DNA of 64,000 nt from Anastrepha obliqua (Eukaryota; Arthropoda; Insecta; Diptera; Tephritidae), in assembly GCF_027943255.1 (NCBI RefSeq), contig NC_072892.1, forward strand, positions 24,637,792-24,701,791, read 5' to 3'. Below the pieces are notes generated by a model. The model made no database searches, was not told the DNA's origin, and saw only the letters and a program-made list of their open reading frames with translations. Positions within the stretch are counted from its first letter, which is position 1. Each line of letters begins with the position of its first letter. Both the position numbers and the translations under genes were made by a program. Below, piece by piece: positions 10,276 to 21,400 of this stretch.

Positions 10276-11866
10276 CAGCCATGGTCATATAATTAGCACA
10301 TTTAGACTTTGAAAGCGATGAGTTGAATATGTTTTCAAATAATTATTTTTTATTGGGAAAAAGCAACATAAAAAATGAAAAACTTACTTCAACTTCAAAA
10401 CAAAAGAATGCTCAAAAAGAATTTCAGTTCTGATTGAATTTACGAGACCGTTAATAACTCACGAAACCTCCTGGACGCAAAAATAGTAAAAAAATCAGAT
10501 AGTTATGTAATAATATTGTTTTACCAGATTAGTAGATATTTGTACTAAATCCACAGTTTTTGATTACGTCTTCAAGCCGTCTTTCTATGCTTCCCACAAG
10601 CTTGTGGCATCTTTCCTTTGGAATCGAGTACCAAGCCTCCTCAACTGCGGCCAATCATCAAAATTCTTTCAATTTTTGTTAGCGATTTTGACCTTAACGT
10701 CATTCCAGAAATTTTCTATTGGATTGAGATCAGGGCTCTGCGCCCACCAATCAGTAAATTAATTTTTTCTCTTCTGAGCCATTGCTTCACTGTCTTTGCA
10801 GTATGCTTTGGATCATTGCCCTGCATAAACGTCAAATTTAATGGCATAAACTCAAACACAAATGGCTCCATTTTATTCTGGAGTGCATCCAAATACTGAA
10901 ATCTATCCATTTTACCAACCACGCGAACAATCGGCCCAACAGCATGCCAGGAAAAAACTCCCCAAACCCCATGATGCTTCCGCCGCCGTGTTTAATCGTC
11001 TTTTTTGTGATTTTAAATCCAAATCCGCTTGATTTTTTGGACGACGTTCAATAGTTTTCCCATCTGGTACCATCCTATTTATTTTGGTTTCGTCGGTTCA
11101 AAGTACGTTTTTCTAAAACTGAATAGATTTGTCTTTGTGGGCTTTTGCAAAGGCAAGTCGGTGTTTGATATGTCTTTTTGAGAGGAGTGTGTTTTTTCTG
11201 CTTATGCGGCCAAACATCTGGGCTTCGTTAAGTCGCCTTCCTACAAGCTTTCTGGACACCTGTAGACCAGATTCTTGGTTTATTTCAAGCATTATTTGCC
11301 GTGCCGACTTAAAAGGATCTGCTTTACTCTTGCGTATTGTAGCTCAATCCACATTAACATCAGTTTTTCGCGGCTTCGGTTTTCTTTCCGTTTTTTTTGC
11401 TTAGATAGGATGAATCTTTCTTAACTAAACCATTTTCCGAGAGCACATCATCATTTCAGCTATTTCTACATAGCTTTTTCCGTTTTGACTCATATGGTAT
11501 ATAAGAGCTTTTTTCTCCGGCGTGCAATGTTTTCCACGTCCCATTTTTAGTAATTACTTTAAAATTTTATTTAAGAAACAAAAAATTATACTAAAAATCG
11601 CTGAAACAATATTAAAGTTTTACTCTCCGCTGGACAAGTTAAAATGTGCTAGTTTTGTGTCCACTTCAAAACAGCAATAAGCATAAATAAAATAATATAG
11701 AACGCAAAAAATTCCATCGAAAACAAAACAGTAAATTCCTCGCATAAATGTAAGCTTAATAACGGTAATAAATGTAAACAAACAAATTTATTTGATCAAA
11801 GCAGAGTTCGTACTAAAAACTTAACATATAAGGTTCACATTTGTGCTATTTGTCTGTCCATGGCTG
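10276..11866 (-). mobile_element. Tc1-like transposon Tc-B, decayed
   Basis: Left end CAGCCATGGTCATATAATTA at 10276 and inverted right end at 11866 (CAGCCATGGACA on the other strand), flanked by TA at 10274-10275 and 11867-11868. An additional internal copy of the TAGCACA motif lies near 11640-11655 in inverted orientation. The element is 1591 bp and carries a degenerate Tc1-type transposase on the minus strand. Confidence 0.85.
10550..11545 (-). pseudogene. Tc1-like transposase, multiply broken
   Basis: The minus strand starts at ATG near 11545 (MGRGKHCTPEKKALI, then NGKSYVEIAEMM, an HTH) and proceeds through several frames to a catalytic region. HGVWGVFSWHAVGPI near 10960, KMDRFQYLDALQNKMEP and MQGNDPKHTAKTV near 10800-10915 are recognisable; the usual QDND is QGND here. 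Stops and frameshifts occur throughout, so this is a fossil. It differs in sequence from Tc-A although the layout is the same. Confidence 0.85.
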
Positions 11867-11868
11867 TA

Positions 11869-12868
11869 TATATTTTTAGCGGAAATGCATTTATACAACG
11901 AGATTTATACTGAAATCAAGAAAGCCCGATACTTAATCATACGACGAAAATTCCTAGCCTTTCAACAGTATTAATTGAAAAAAAAAAACACTACTATTGC
12001 GGCGCCCTTGACGTTTTCTTTTTATTAAAATATGAAAATTTTAACTTTTCTTGCAAAAGTAAGCAAAATTATCAAAGTGTAAACACATATTTTTCTGGTT
12101 ATGAAGAGAACAGCTATTACGACAATCGATTTGGTTTATATTCGAAAAGACAAGAAACCGATCAGAATCTGTAGATTTACAAATTCCACTTCTGACTTGG
12201 TTTTCACAACGATCCTGATTAATAGGTGCATGGCCCCGTACAATCACAATTCGAATACTACGAATATTACCGAAATCAAAGAATATCACTTGGAGAGGTG
12301 TCATTTCCTGCTTGGATTAAAACGCTTTCTGCACGAAAACTATTTTCACCGCAGTATTGATCGAACCCAGAACCTAATAACTGTATGTAGCGCGCAAAAG
12401 CACTTGGTCACGACCGACGAGGCGGTTTTATTTTAGCACATTTGCTTATTGTCTCTAAGATAGATTGCAAATAATAAATGAATGCAAACAAAAAAATTAT
12501 CAATTTTCAATAGTCAAAAAATCGATTTTTTTCATGTTATGATAGTTTATACTTGCAAATTTTTATATTGAAATTCGTTGTAGTTTAGATGTTACAGTTC
12601 TTTAAAACGAGACCGGTTCGGAGTACGACGCCCAGGTATAAGCACTAACCGTGTTTTTCTCGAAACTATTTTTTCCGAGTTGGTGTTGGTAATTTCTCAC
12701 TAGACTTGTGCCTCTCGCGGGTAGCAGAATTATAATTTTATAATCAGTTTTTCTACTTTCTTTAAGAGCGAGAACGTGAAAAAAGTCCTTTTTTTGTTTT
12801 TCCAATAAACAGATAAAATATCTAGAAAAACAAATTTTTTTTTGGTAAACTTGCTACCCACCATAGCG
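11869..12868. other. AT-rich, nothing recognised
   Basis: Short frames occur on both strands (12101-12436 plus, 12041-12304 minus), but none shows a domain or codon pattern I trust. Confidence 0.45.
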
Positions 12869-12881
12869 ACATATCTCCTGA

Positions 12882-13365
12882 CCGGCAGCACTTGGGGCAA
12901 AGACAAAGAACTGTTGGTATCGACATTTAAGGCAATTGGTCGGCCGGTTCTAAACTATGCTGCGCCTGTCTGGTCGCCTGGAACTAGTGACACGCAGTGG
13001 ATAAAGCTACAGACTTGCCAAAATACTGCCATTCGGACAGCGACAGCCTCCTGATGTGCCCTATTCAACAGCTTCACAACGATGCACAAATGCTCCCTGT
13101 AATGGAGGACAATAAACTGCTCAGCAAGCAATTCCTGTTGGGGTGCTACAGCCGGTTTCATCCTTGCAGACACGTGCTTGAGCCAGAGCCGTCTCCTAAG
13201 CGCGTCAGGAGATACATTCTAAACTATACCGATAAGATCCAGGACAAACCAGACCGACAACTACTGGATCGGACAGTGAACAGACAGGCAATCAAAACGA
13301 AGACGACCGGTCATATACTCTACACTATCGGGGCTTCTATTACTGTTGAAACAACAACAACAACA
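12882..13365 (+). mobile_element. (CAA)n-tailed LINE 3' fragment with 13-bp TSD
   Basis: A perfect direct repeat ACATATCTCCTGA occurs at 12869-12881 and 13366-13378 and brackets this insert, which ends in a (CAA)n tail. Coding remnants in two frames match the C-terminal half of Jockey-type RT proteins: STWGKDKELLVSTFKAIGR, LNYAAPVWSP, LQTCQNTAIRTAT, then after a frameshift near 13045 LLSKQFLLGCY and a shortened tail. It is 5'-truncated and internally deleted. Confidence 0.88.
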
Positions 13366-13378
13366 ACATATCTCCTGA

Positions 13379-14227
13379 TGAATAATCGACCGATTTTTTT
13401 TCTGACGTACCTGAGCAGCCCAATCAGTTACGCCAGTGGCATTTGTTACGTCAGGGAAGGCAATTTTTTTATTATTATTTATTTTTTTTTTGTAAATAAA
13501 GAATTAATCTAATGAATAAAAACGATTTTCAATTGATACCGATTGTTTTTCTTCAATTTTCAACGCCTTCGATTTTCACGTCTCTAGACCAGGTAGAATT
13601 TTCTATATTTGTGTTTGCAGATTTTATTTTCCTTCTTTTTATTTATGTGCTTAGTTTTTTTTTAGCTCTATTAAAATTATGTATTAATTAGCGTTATCTA
13701 CTTTTAAAAAATTTAGTGTTTTTCTGAATTCATAAATTTACATTTTTAAATTAATTCCGAAAAATCGAAATTTGCCCACTTTTGTGTTCTGTTTTCTTCC
13801 CCCATTTCTCTTACATTTTTTGCTGAAGGCTGATAAATTGCAATAAGCGTGCATGCACAGACATATATATGTAAATGCGAGTATATTTGTATGCATTCAT
13901 GATCACATACAGGCGTTCTAGATGCAAATGTACACACATACATATATACATACATACATGCAAATATGTACTTTTATTGCCAACTCAGCGTTCACCTATT
14001 TTTACTACTGTTTACAAAAATTGGTGTTAAACATACATACATTTGTAAAACTATGATTTTACCATGGACTCTCGCTTTACGGTTACATTAATCGAAAATT
14101 AGTGCATATAAAGTTGTGTGGATTTCAAAATTTTGGCCAGCAGTTACATCTCAACTAACAACAGAATTTTATTGAATTATTAATAACAATAATAATACAG
14201 GGTGCGTACGGTATTTGAGAATACTTT
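13379..14227. other. AT-rich with short ACAT-type microsatellites
   Basis: No gene was seen. Short tandem ACAT/ATAC runs occur around 13860-13965. Confidence 0.5.
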
Positions 14228-14647
14228 AACATAACATAACATAACATAACATAACATAACATAACATAACATAACATAACATAACATAACATAACATAAC
14301 ATAACATAACATAACATAACATAACATAACATAACATAACATAACATAACATAACATAACATAACATAACATAACATAACATAACATAACATAACATAAC
14401 ATAACATAACATAACATAACATAACATAACATAACATAACATAACATAACATAACATAACATAACGTAACATAACATAACATAACATAACATAACATAAT
14501 ATAACATAACATAACATAACATAACATAACATAACATAACATAACATAACATAACATAACATAACATAACATAACATAACATAACATAACATAACATAAC
14601 ATAACATAACATAACATAACATAACATAACATAACATAACATAACAT
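14228..14647. repeat. (AACAT)n pentanucleotide microsatellite, about 84 units
   Basis: The unit AACAT (ATGTT on the other strand) runs almost uninterrupted for 420 bp, with single changes near 14466 (ACGTAAC) and 14499 (ATATAAC). Because no phase of the repeat contains a stop on the minus strand, all three frames stay open there (MLCYV repeats). That is a compositional artefact, not coding. The array directly abuts the first monomer of the 125-bp satellite. Confidence 0.97.
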
Positions 14648-14649
14648 AT

Positions 14650-15625
14650 CATAAAGCATTCACCAACAGCTTTCATTTGATACCCATATTGTACATACAC
14701 GTCCGAAGGTTACCCGGGTCCACGTTTTGACCTATATCTCGAGACCCTATCTACCAATAGGTATTCAAACTATACGGAAATCATCTTCAATACCTACTTA
14801 ATAATGTGTGTAAGTTTGGTTTAATTCGGTTCAAAGACACGGCGGGTCCACGTTTTGGCATATATTTCGAGACCCTAGTCATCAATAGGTATGAAAATTA
14901 CCCCGTATTAAAGCACTTATCAACAGCTTTCATTTGATATCCATCTTGTACAAACACATTCTCGGGTCCACGTTTTGGTCTCTATCTCGAGACCCTAGTC
15001 ACGGAGCGGATGGAAATACTCTGAACTAAAGCATTCACCAACAGCTTCAATTTGATATCCATATTGTACATACACATCCGAAGGTTACCCGGGTCCACGT
15101 TTTGACCTATATCTCGAGACCCTATCTACCAATAGGTATTCAAACTATACGGAAACCATCTTCAATACCTCCTTAACAATGTGTGTAAGTTTGGTTTAAT
15201 TCGGTGCAAAGACACGGCGGGTCCATGTTTTGGCATATATTTCGAGACCCTAGTCATCAATAGGTATGAAAATTACCCCGTATTAAAGCACTTATCAACA
15301 GCTTTCATTTGATACCCATATTGTATATACACAACCAAAGGTTACCCGGGTCCACGTTTTGACCTATATCTCGAGACCCGAGTCACGGAGCTGCATGAAA
15401 AATACTCTGTACTAAAGCATGCACCAACAGCTTCAATATGATATCCATATTGTACAAACATCTAGGGTCCACGTTTTGGTCTCTATCTCGAGACCCTAGT
15501 CACGGAGCGACATGAAAAATACTCTGGACTAAAGCATTCAGCAACAGCTTCCATTTGATACCCATATTGTACATACACATCCGAAGATTACCCGGGTCCA
15601 CGTTTTGACCTATATCTCGAGCCCT
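14650..15625. repeat. ~125-bp satellite array, 8 monomers
   Basis: The core GGGTCCACGTTTT starts at 14716, 14844, 14964, 15091, 15219, 15348, 15465 and 15594 (spacing 117-129 bp). Each monomer continues with TCTCGAGACCCTA-type sequence, a variable linker and ACCAACAGCTT..TTTGATA. Monomer subtypes alternate: GGTTACCC-GGGTCC, CGGCGGGTCC and TTCTAGGGTCC variants recur in order, so higher-order structure exists. The same family forms an array at 60290-61075. Confidence 0.93.
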
Positions 15626-15757
15626 ATTTCCAAAATAAAATATAATCCATGTTACTCGTGGATGATGTAGCTTTCGAATGGTGAAAGAATTTTTAAAATC
15701 GGTCCAGTAGTTTTGAGCCAAACAAACAAAGTTTTCCTCCTTATAATATTAGTATAG
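15626..15757 (+). mobile_element. probable Helitron-like 3' end after the satellite
   Basis: After the last satellite monomer the sequence continues through GTAGTTTTGAGCCAAACAAA to CCTTATAATATTAGTATAGA, the style of 3' terminus seen in insect Helitron-like elements. No clear 5' end was found upstream of the microsatellite, so the element's left limit is open. Confidence 0.45.
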
Positions 15758-15996
15758 ACAACATTTCTTATAAAGTATATGGTAAATATTACCATACATT
15801 TTTTCCTTCATATATAATAAAAAAATTAATAATAATAACATTAAAACAACAGGTATTATTAACAAACTTGGTTTTATTTTAAATTCTTCAAGTGAATCAA
15901 ATTAATAATAATCAATAAGAAGGCATATGCAAATACAAATACGTGAATTTATATATGTACATATGCGCATATACATACATATATACGCTCACTTAA

Positions 15997-17656
15997 CCCA
16001 TTAAATCCCAAGCTTATATAAAACAATGTTTTTTTAAATGCGTTTATAAAACGTTCATTGAAATAGTGTAATTAAGCTCCTTAAAAAAAAAAACACGAAA
16101 AAAAATCAAAGAAATGCATTTTTTGGGCTGTACCCAATCGAGTACAATGGGATAATATGTATATACATTGCCTGTATATGAAAATATGGAGTATTAAATA
16201 AAAAGACACTTTCAAAGACTTCCTTGGTTATTAGTTCGGTTAACAGTATGGAAGCTTTTGAAACATTCTCTCTCTACGCAAAGGGCTACATTGCATAACT
16301 CGCAAATCCATCGAATTCTTTGGTGACACTCCCTGCACCTCAGCTGATTCGATATCCTTTTGGGAAAATGGTTATATGAGGAACCAGCTATTGATGCCGT
16401 TGTCGATCGTTTTGAAGATATGTCCCGGATATTATAATTGCGTAAATAAAATCGCACAATTTCACGTTGGTATTGCAACAAGTCGCATTGACTCTTACTT
16501 GCCATTTTATAAAGCTTCCATGCGTTTACTACGCACGAGCTTATCATTGTAGTGAAAAGAGGGCACCACCATTTCTTTCCTCTAAACTTTATATTGTAAG
16601 TATTCAAAGCTTGGTCGTGGAGGTCAACTCCTCCCATTCCTGAGTTGTATTCCGCTATCAACTTCGGCTGATGGGCATTCACCTTGCGCCTCTCTTGTCT
16701 TGACCATCGTTTGACGGTATGTAAAGGTTCAATTCTATCAAAGTTTGTTCCCACTGTCACAACGCTATTGTCATTCCACGTCACAAAAAGTATTCCTGAG
16801 TCAGAAAACCTACAAAATTTGATACAAAACAACTATTCAAATAAATCATTATGATAAACTTACATAAAATCAAACTCTCCCCGTTGCTTCTTTTGTAGTT
16901 CTTTGTTCGTTTTCAGAGGACATTTTTTGGTCCGCCGTTCACGAACAGTCCCAGTAGCCTTAAATCCTTGTTCTTTCAAAATTCTAAGAAGGTCATATGA
17001 CGTAAAGAAGAATCGAAAAATACGATTCCAAGGTTGGAATATCATCACGCAATATATTATCCTCTTCAATGTCCTCCTCATCTGTGTCACAGTGGGTATT
17101 TGGCGGTATAATAGCGAAGTCGAAGTGACTACGGTCGCTTGATTCAATATAGTCGGTGACCGCAGAAAGGTTATGAAACCTCTTTCCGTAAAATTTTTTT
17201 ACATCCATTACCAAATCTACATGAAATATGCACACAAAATATATATGAATGTTCCCACTGTATCCATGCGAGTACACTAGAATTTAAACCTACCGAAATG
17301 CACTTTTCCACAACCTTTTTCATTTTTTTGGTATAAAGTATACAAATTATATGTATGTATTATGAATATTACAACACTGAACTTTTTCCGTGAGAACTTA
17401 GATTTTGTCAAACAGAGAGCTTATTGCAAACTAAACCATGAAAAGAAGAAAAATAGCAAAGGTGCACGCAAAGACAAGTGAATAACGGATAACGGGACTC
17501 AAAAAAAAGAAGGAGAAACATGTGTTTTCCTTTTCGACATTTCTCTGTATTATAAAGTGGCGAGTACATTTAAAAATTTGTAAGCGTTGGCTTTTGACGT
17601 CGTTTCGAAAAAGATGCTTTTTCTGTACTCAAGCGAGTACAATGGGATCGAATGGG
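15997..17656 (-). mobile_element. piggyBac-like element PB2, both ends and TTAA TSD
   Basis: TTAA at 15993-15996 and 17657-17660 flank terminal repeats CCCATTAAATCCCA (15997-16010) and, inverted, CCCATTCGATCCCA (17643-17656), 12 of 14 matching. A 26-bp subterminal block (CTGTAC.CAA.CGAGTACAATG and on) is repeated in direct orientation at 16128-16153 and 17623-17648. The element is 1660 bp and encodes a deleted transposase on the minus strand. Confidence 0.93.
16212..17277 (-). pseudogene. piggyBac-like transposase, catalytic core deleted
   Basis: From 17277 downward the N-terminal acidic region (DFAIIPPNTHCDTDEEDIEED) joins out of frame, near 17030, to the late catalytic part: FFFTSYDLLRILKEQGFKAT, GTVRERRTKKCPLK. 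An intron of 54 bp follows (16863-16810, GTAAGT to TTTTGTAG), after which RFSDSGILFVTWNDNSVV, SGMGGVDLHDQALNTY and KWWCPLF occur. A Cys-rich tail (CRECHQRIRWICELCNVALC) ends at the stop near 16212. The DDD core between the N-terminal segment and FTSYDLL is missing, so the copy is non-autonomous. Its Cys-rich end is intact. Confidence 0.9.
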
Positions 17657-17753
17657 TTAAGTAGGAGAGAGCAAGATGTCGAACGTTGCCGTTCGTTTGC
17701 TTTGTTTGCTTTGTCGTTCGTTCCGCGCTTTCGCTTGCAGTTCATTCAATGCA

Positions 17754-17846
17754 ATGAGCAAGGTAACGACAAATGAGCAAGGTAACGGCAATGAGCAAGG
17801 TAACGACATATGAGCAAGGTAACACTAATGAGCAAGGTAACGACAC
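17754..17846. repeat. 18-19-bp minisatellite, 5 copies
   Basis: ATGAGCAAGGTAACGAC with small variants is repeated five times in tandem (ATGAGCAAGGTAAC is constant). It lies about 100 bp from the right end of PB2. No function is evident. Confidence 0.93.
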
Positions 17847-17938
17847 ATTTTTTCGTGCGTGCAGCCTGTTAAATCGAATTATAAGACGTTATCACGTCAA
17901 AAATTTAATGGAAACTTACGAATTTTTCACGAAATTTA

Positions 17939-18250
17939 TTAAATATCTATGAAATGTATCAATAGAAGCTCCATTAACTGCAATAACCTTACCTCCTCGA
18001 TCCGGGTCCGAAAGCGATTGCATGCCGGAATCAAATTATCCTTATTCATATTGCCTATAACGGTATTAATTGCAGCCTTCAGATAAGAAATTGTCTTATG
18101 AGGACGCTTATTGGTTTCACGTTCAACTACACCCCATACGTAATAATCTAGTGGATTAAGGTCTGGAGAGTTAAGCGGCCACAAGTTCGAGAAATTTTCA
18201 GCCTATACAATCTTGTGTCGCCATTGTTTTGTGTGAAACATCAGTAAACA
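17939..18250 (-). pseudogene. Tc1/mariner-superfamily transposase, C-terminal fragment
   Basis: The minus-strand frame from 18184 reads WPLNSPDLNPLDYYVWGVVE, RPHKTISYLKAAIN and CNRFRTRIEEV, the final catalytic block and tail of a DDD/E transposase. Nothing upstream of the WP(L/P)NSPDLNP block is preserved beyond a few residues. Family assignment below superfamily level is not possible. Confidence 0.8.
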
Positions 18251-18456
18251 CAAAATATGATACTTTGTATGATTTATTTCAATGTATTTAAAACTAAACT
18301 GTATTCAGTACAAAACAGAACATAAAACAACCCATATTCGATATATAATTTAATACCTTTCTTAGGTAAAAAACATAACATAAATTATTTTAAACAAATA
18401 AACAAGCAATTCCATTGTAGATTTTAAGTAGCCATTTTATAAATTTTATTAGCGCT

Positions 18457-21400
18457 TTAGTAACGCTTCTTACCGCTTTCGAGCGATTTTCCGTAGTTTG
18501 ACGAACGACCCTCGACAAATTTTTCAGTTTTTGAGTAATTACGATGAGAAACTTCATAACTATTGTGAGAACTATCAGAACCGTCAGGACTAAGTGGAAG
18601 TTTTGACGGTCTGGAGGAAGTTGTACCATCGTCCGAATCCCAGCATTCCTCTTCAGAGTCCGAGTAACTCGCTTGACGCTTTATCGGCGACAATAAACAA
18701 CGAGGATTTGGTGCTCTAGACGAATATGGCACCTTTAGTCCGCAGTGACGTCTTGGTGGTGGTGACGATGGCGGTTGATGTGGTATTGTTGGCCGACGAG
18801 AGTGTGTAATAGGTGATGGTCGAGGCAAAGAAGGTTTTGGCAGCTGTACTGGCTTCTCCATTGCCATTTGCGGCGAATCAATGTAGCAGCTAATGAATGG
18901 TGATGGTGATGGTGATGATTGTTGAAAGGTAGCTGATGGTGCAGAAAAGTTTGCGGATGGTGCTGCGAAAGAACGCATCTGTTGATGTTGAACTGTTACT
19001 GAAGGTGGCTCCACTGGCTGAATAAAACTGTAGGTCGCATTCACCACCGAAGAACAACCGTATGAGCGACCCGCGAAGCTGGATACATTTTTCTTTTCAG
19101 ATATTACCCCGTTGACGTCTACGAAGAGTCCGAGATTTTCTAAAATTTCCAATAACTCGCCAGCGCAATAAAGTTTGAAAATATCAAAGACAGCGTAGGG
19201 ATATTCTAGACGCATTTTCTGAAAATTATTGATAGCATTTACCAGTACCGAAACGGTTTGATTTATTTGTATTTTCATTGTAGACATCAGCGACTGATAC
19301 CATGGAGAGCGTTGCAGGCAGCCATAGAGCAGCATATTGGGCGTTTGCTGGCTAGGTTCTTGTGGACGTTGGCTTAAATATGTATCCGAATTGTAAATGC
19401 TACTCGAGCGGCGAGGATCACTCTGACTAACTTTACTGTAAACACAAAGTGACGAAGCACCATGCACTGCATTGGCATTCTATGGGGGATAAATTTACGT
19501 ATACAAATGTTTAATTCGTGATACAGAATTAACCATACAGAATTAACTATAGGCTAAATTTAACACAAAAATAAAAAGAAAGTTTCGCTCAATCATTGGA
19601 GGATGTAAGATGGTCATGGTAATGGGAGACTCCACTCAGCAATAAAAAATCCTTTGGACAACAAAACCCTGGGTTAATCCTGGAACCTAAGCCCTAAAAT
19701 GACCTTCTGGATATACACCCAAATGGTAAGGCCTATCCTAAAATATGGGGCGTTGGTATGGTTGCCAAACACCAATCAAATTACAGCTATCTCAAAACTA
19801 TGTAGTCTATAAAGGCTGCCGTGCCTAAGTATAACAGGGACTATAAGAAACAGAACGCTTTCTGGGTCTACCGTTAGGTGAGTTAGACGAAAGCGAGAGG
19901 TGACTACTTCGCACAAACAGGATTTAGAAAGCAGTTGCTTTCTGGCCTTTGGGTATCACGACGTGAGAGAAGGGGCGAAAGAGTCATTTATTGGACTAAC
20001 CCCATTTTCAGCTTTAACAAAAACAAACTAAAAGAGAAAGCGTTATGCTGCTACAACAACAACAAAAAACAGGGAACGAAAAAATGGATCCAAATAAAAA
20101 CCAGCGAATAGTGGAGCGGCTCAAACGGCCTCAATGACTTCAAAAAATTTATGAAGACCAAAATCTGTTTTAACCCTCGACACAAAAGGAGCCTTAGATT
20201 ACTTTGTGGAGCACTTACAGTCCACTTTGCTTGCAATAAACATTTCAATACAATTGGACTGTCTATCACTAGTTTATTCCGGTTCTGCAGTGATGACGAG
20301 GATGAAACATCTAATCACCAATTGTAAAGCATTGCGTCACAGGAGACAGAGAATACTGGAGTCGTACCTACTAGAGGATAAAGACTTACAAATTCTTCGT
20401 CTGGTTCGATTCCTCGCAATACTTAGTAATAATTGAAATTAAGCACTTAGGGGCGCACTAAATCAATCTGGTCACAGTGCATAAAGGCCGTAGCCTAAGC
20501 CGTGCAACCATTACAATTACTATACAGAGATTAGATTCAGTATGTTTGCACTACGACCTAATGGTCTTTAGTGCCCTCTAATCAGCACAGTACCTCATCC
20601 AGACCAAGTTCCCTTACTAAACTCAGGACGGAGCTGGGATGGGTTGAGCATATGTGCCTTTCTTCTGGCTGCAGTTGGCCAATATGTCCCAACCTCCTCC
20701 GCACTATAGCGCTGCATTTCAAGAGAACGTGCATTGGAGTCTCTTGAGATTGGCCGCAGGAACGACAAGAGTCCGTTGACCAAATCCCGATCATATGCAG
20801 ATGACTTCGCAGTCTGCAGTGGCCTGTGAGAATGCCCGTGAGCATTCTCAGTGTATCTTTATGGAGGGTTAGCAGTGTTTTAAACCTTTTTTGGTTATAC
20901 CCATCCAGTAGGGATTTCGCCTGGCGTAGCCCCATAGTTTGGTGCCAGCAAACCTCCCTTAGCCCTAGTTATTCACTCCTAAGCTTCTCCACGATGGTGT
21001 GTTGTCCCATAGCAAGGAAGGACCCGGGTCCTATTAAAGGCGTGGCCGCAGCCTCTCTCGCCGGATTAGCCGGAGGCAATTGCGCATTTCTAGTAGATTA
21101 AATTTCTCGACACACTCAAGGAGCAGTGACGATTTGATCTCACAGGACGATGGAGCCATGAATGCCGCGTGACAGTCACTCATTCCGGAAATTTCTGTCT
21201 ATGTTAATCTCTCCACATAGGCAAATAAAATACACCTCTTGAAAAATGGTTGGAAAAATGTCCATCGGTACCGAGCGCTTGGTTCTGGCCTTGGTCTTCG
21301 AGCCATATGTGTACCAGCGCAGGGTACACTCCTGGAATTTTTTTCCAAATGCAGGTCTACTCCAGTTTAATTTATTGTTCAGTTCAATTCTGAACTTCTT

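Noticed and set aside
12101..12436. 111-codon open frame
   Set aside because: No family features, overlapped by an equally open antisense frame.
14228..14647. Telomere-like repeat
   Set aside because: The unit AACAT differs from the insect TTAGG telomere repeat, and flies lack that telomere; the array is interstitial.
14155..14700. Three overlapping 138-181-codon open frames on the minus strand with MLCYV repeats
   Set aside because: They are the translation of a pentanucleotide microsatellite that has no stop in any frame.
16993..17142. Plus-strand frame over PB2
   Set aside because: Antisense of the transposase remnant with no features.
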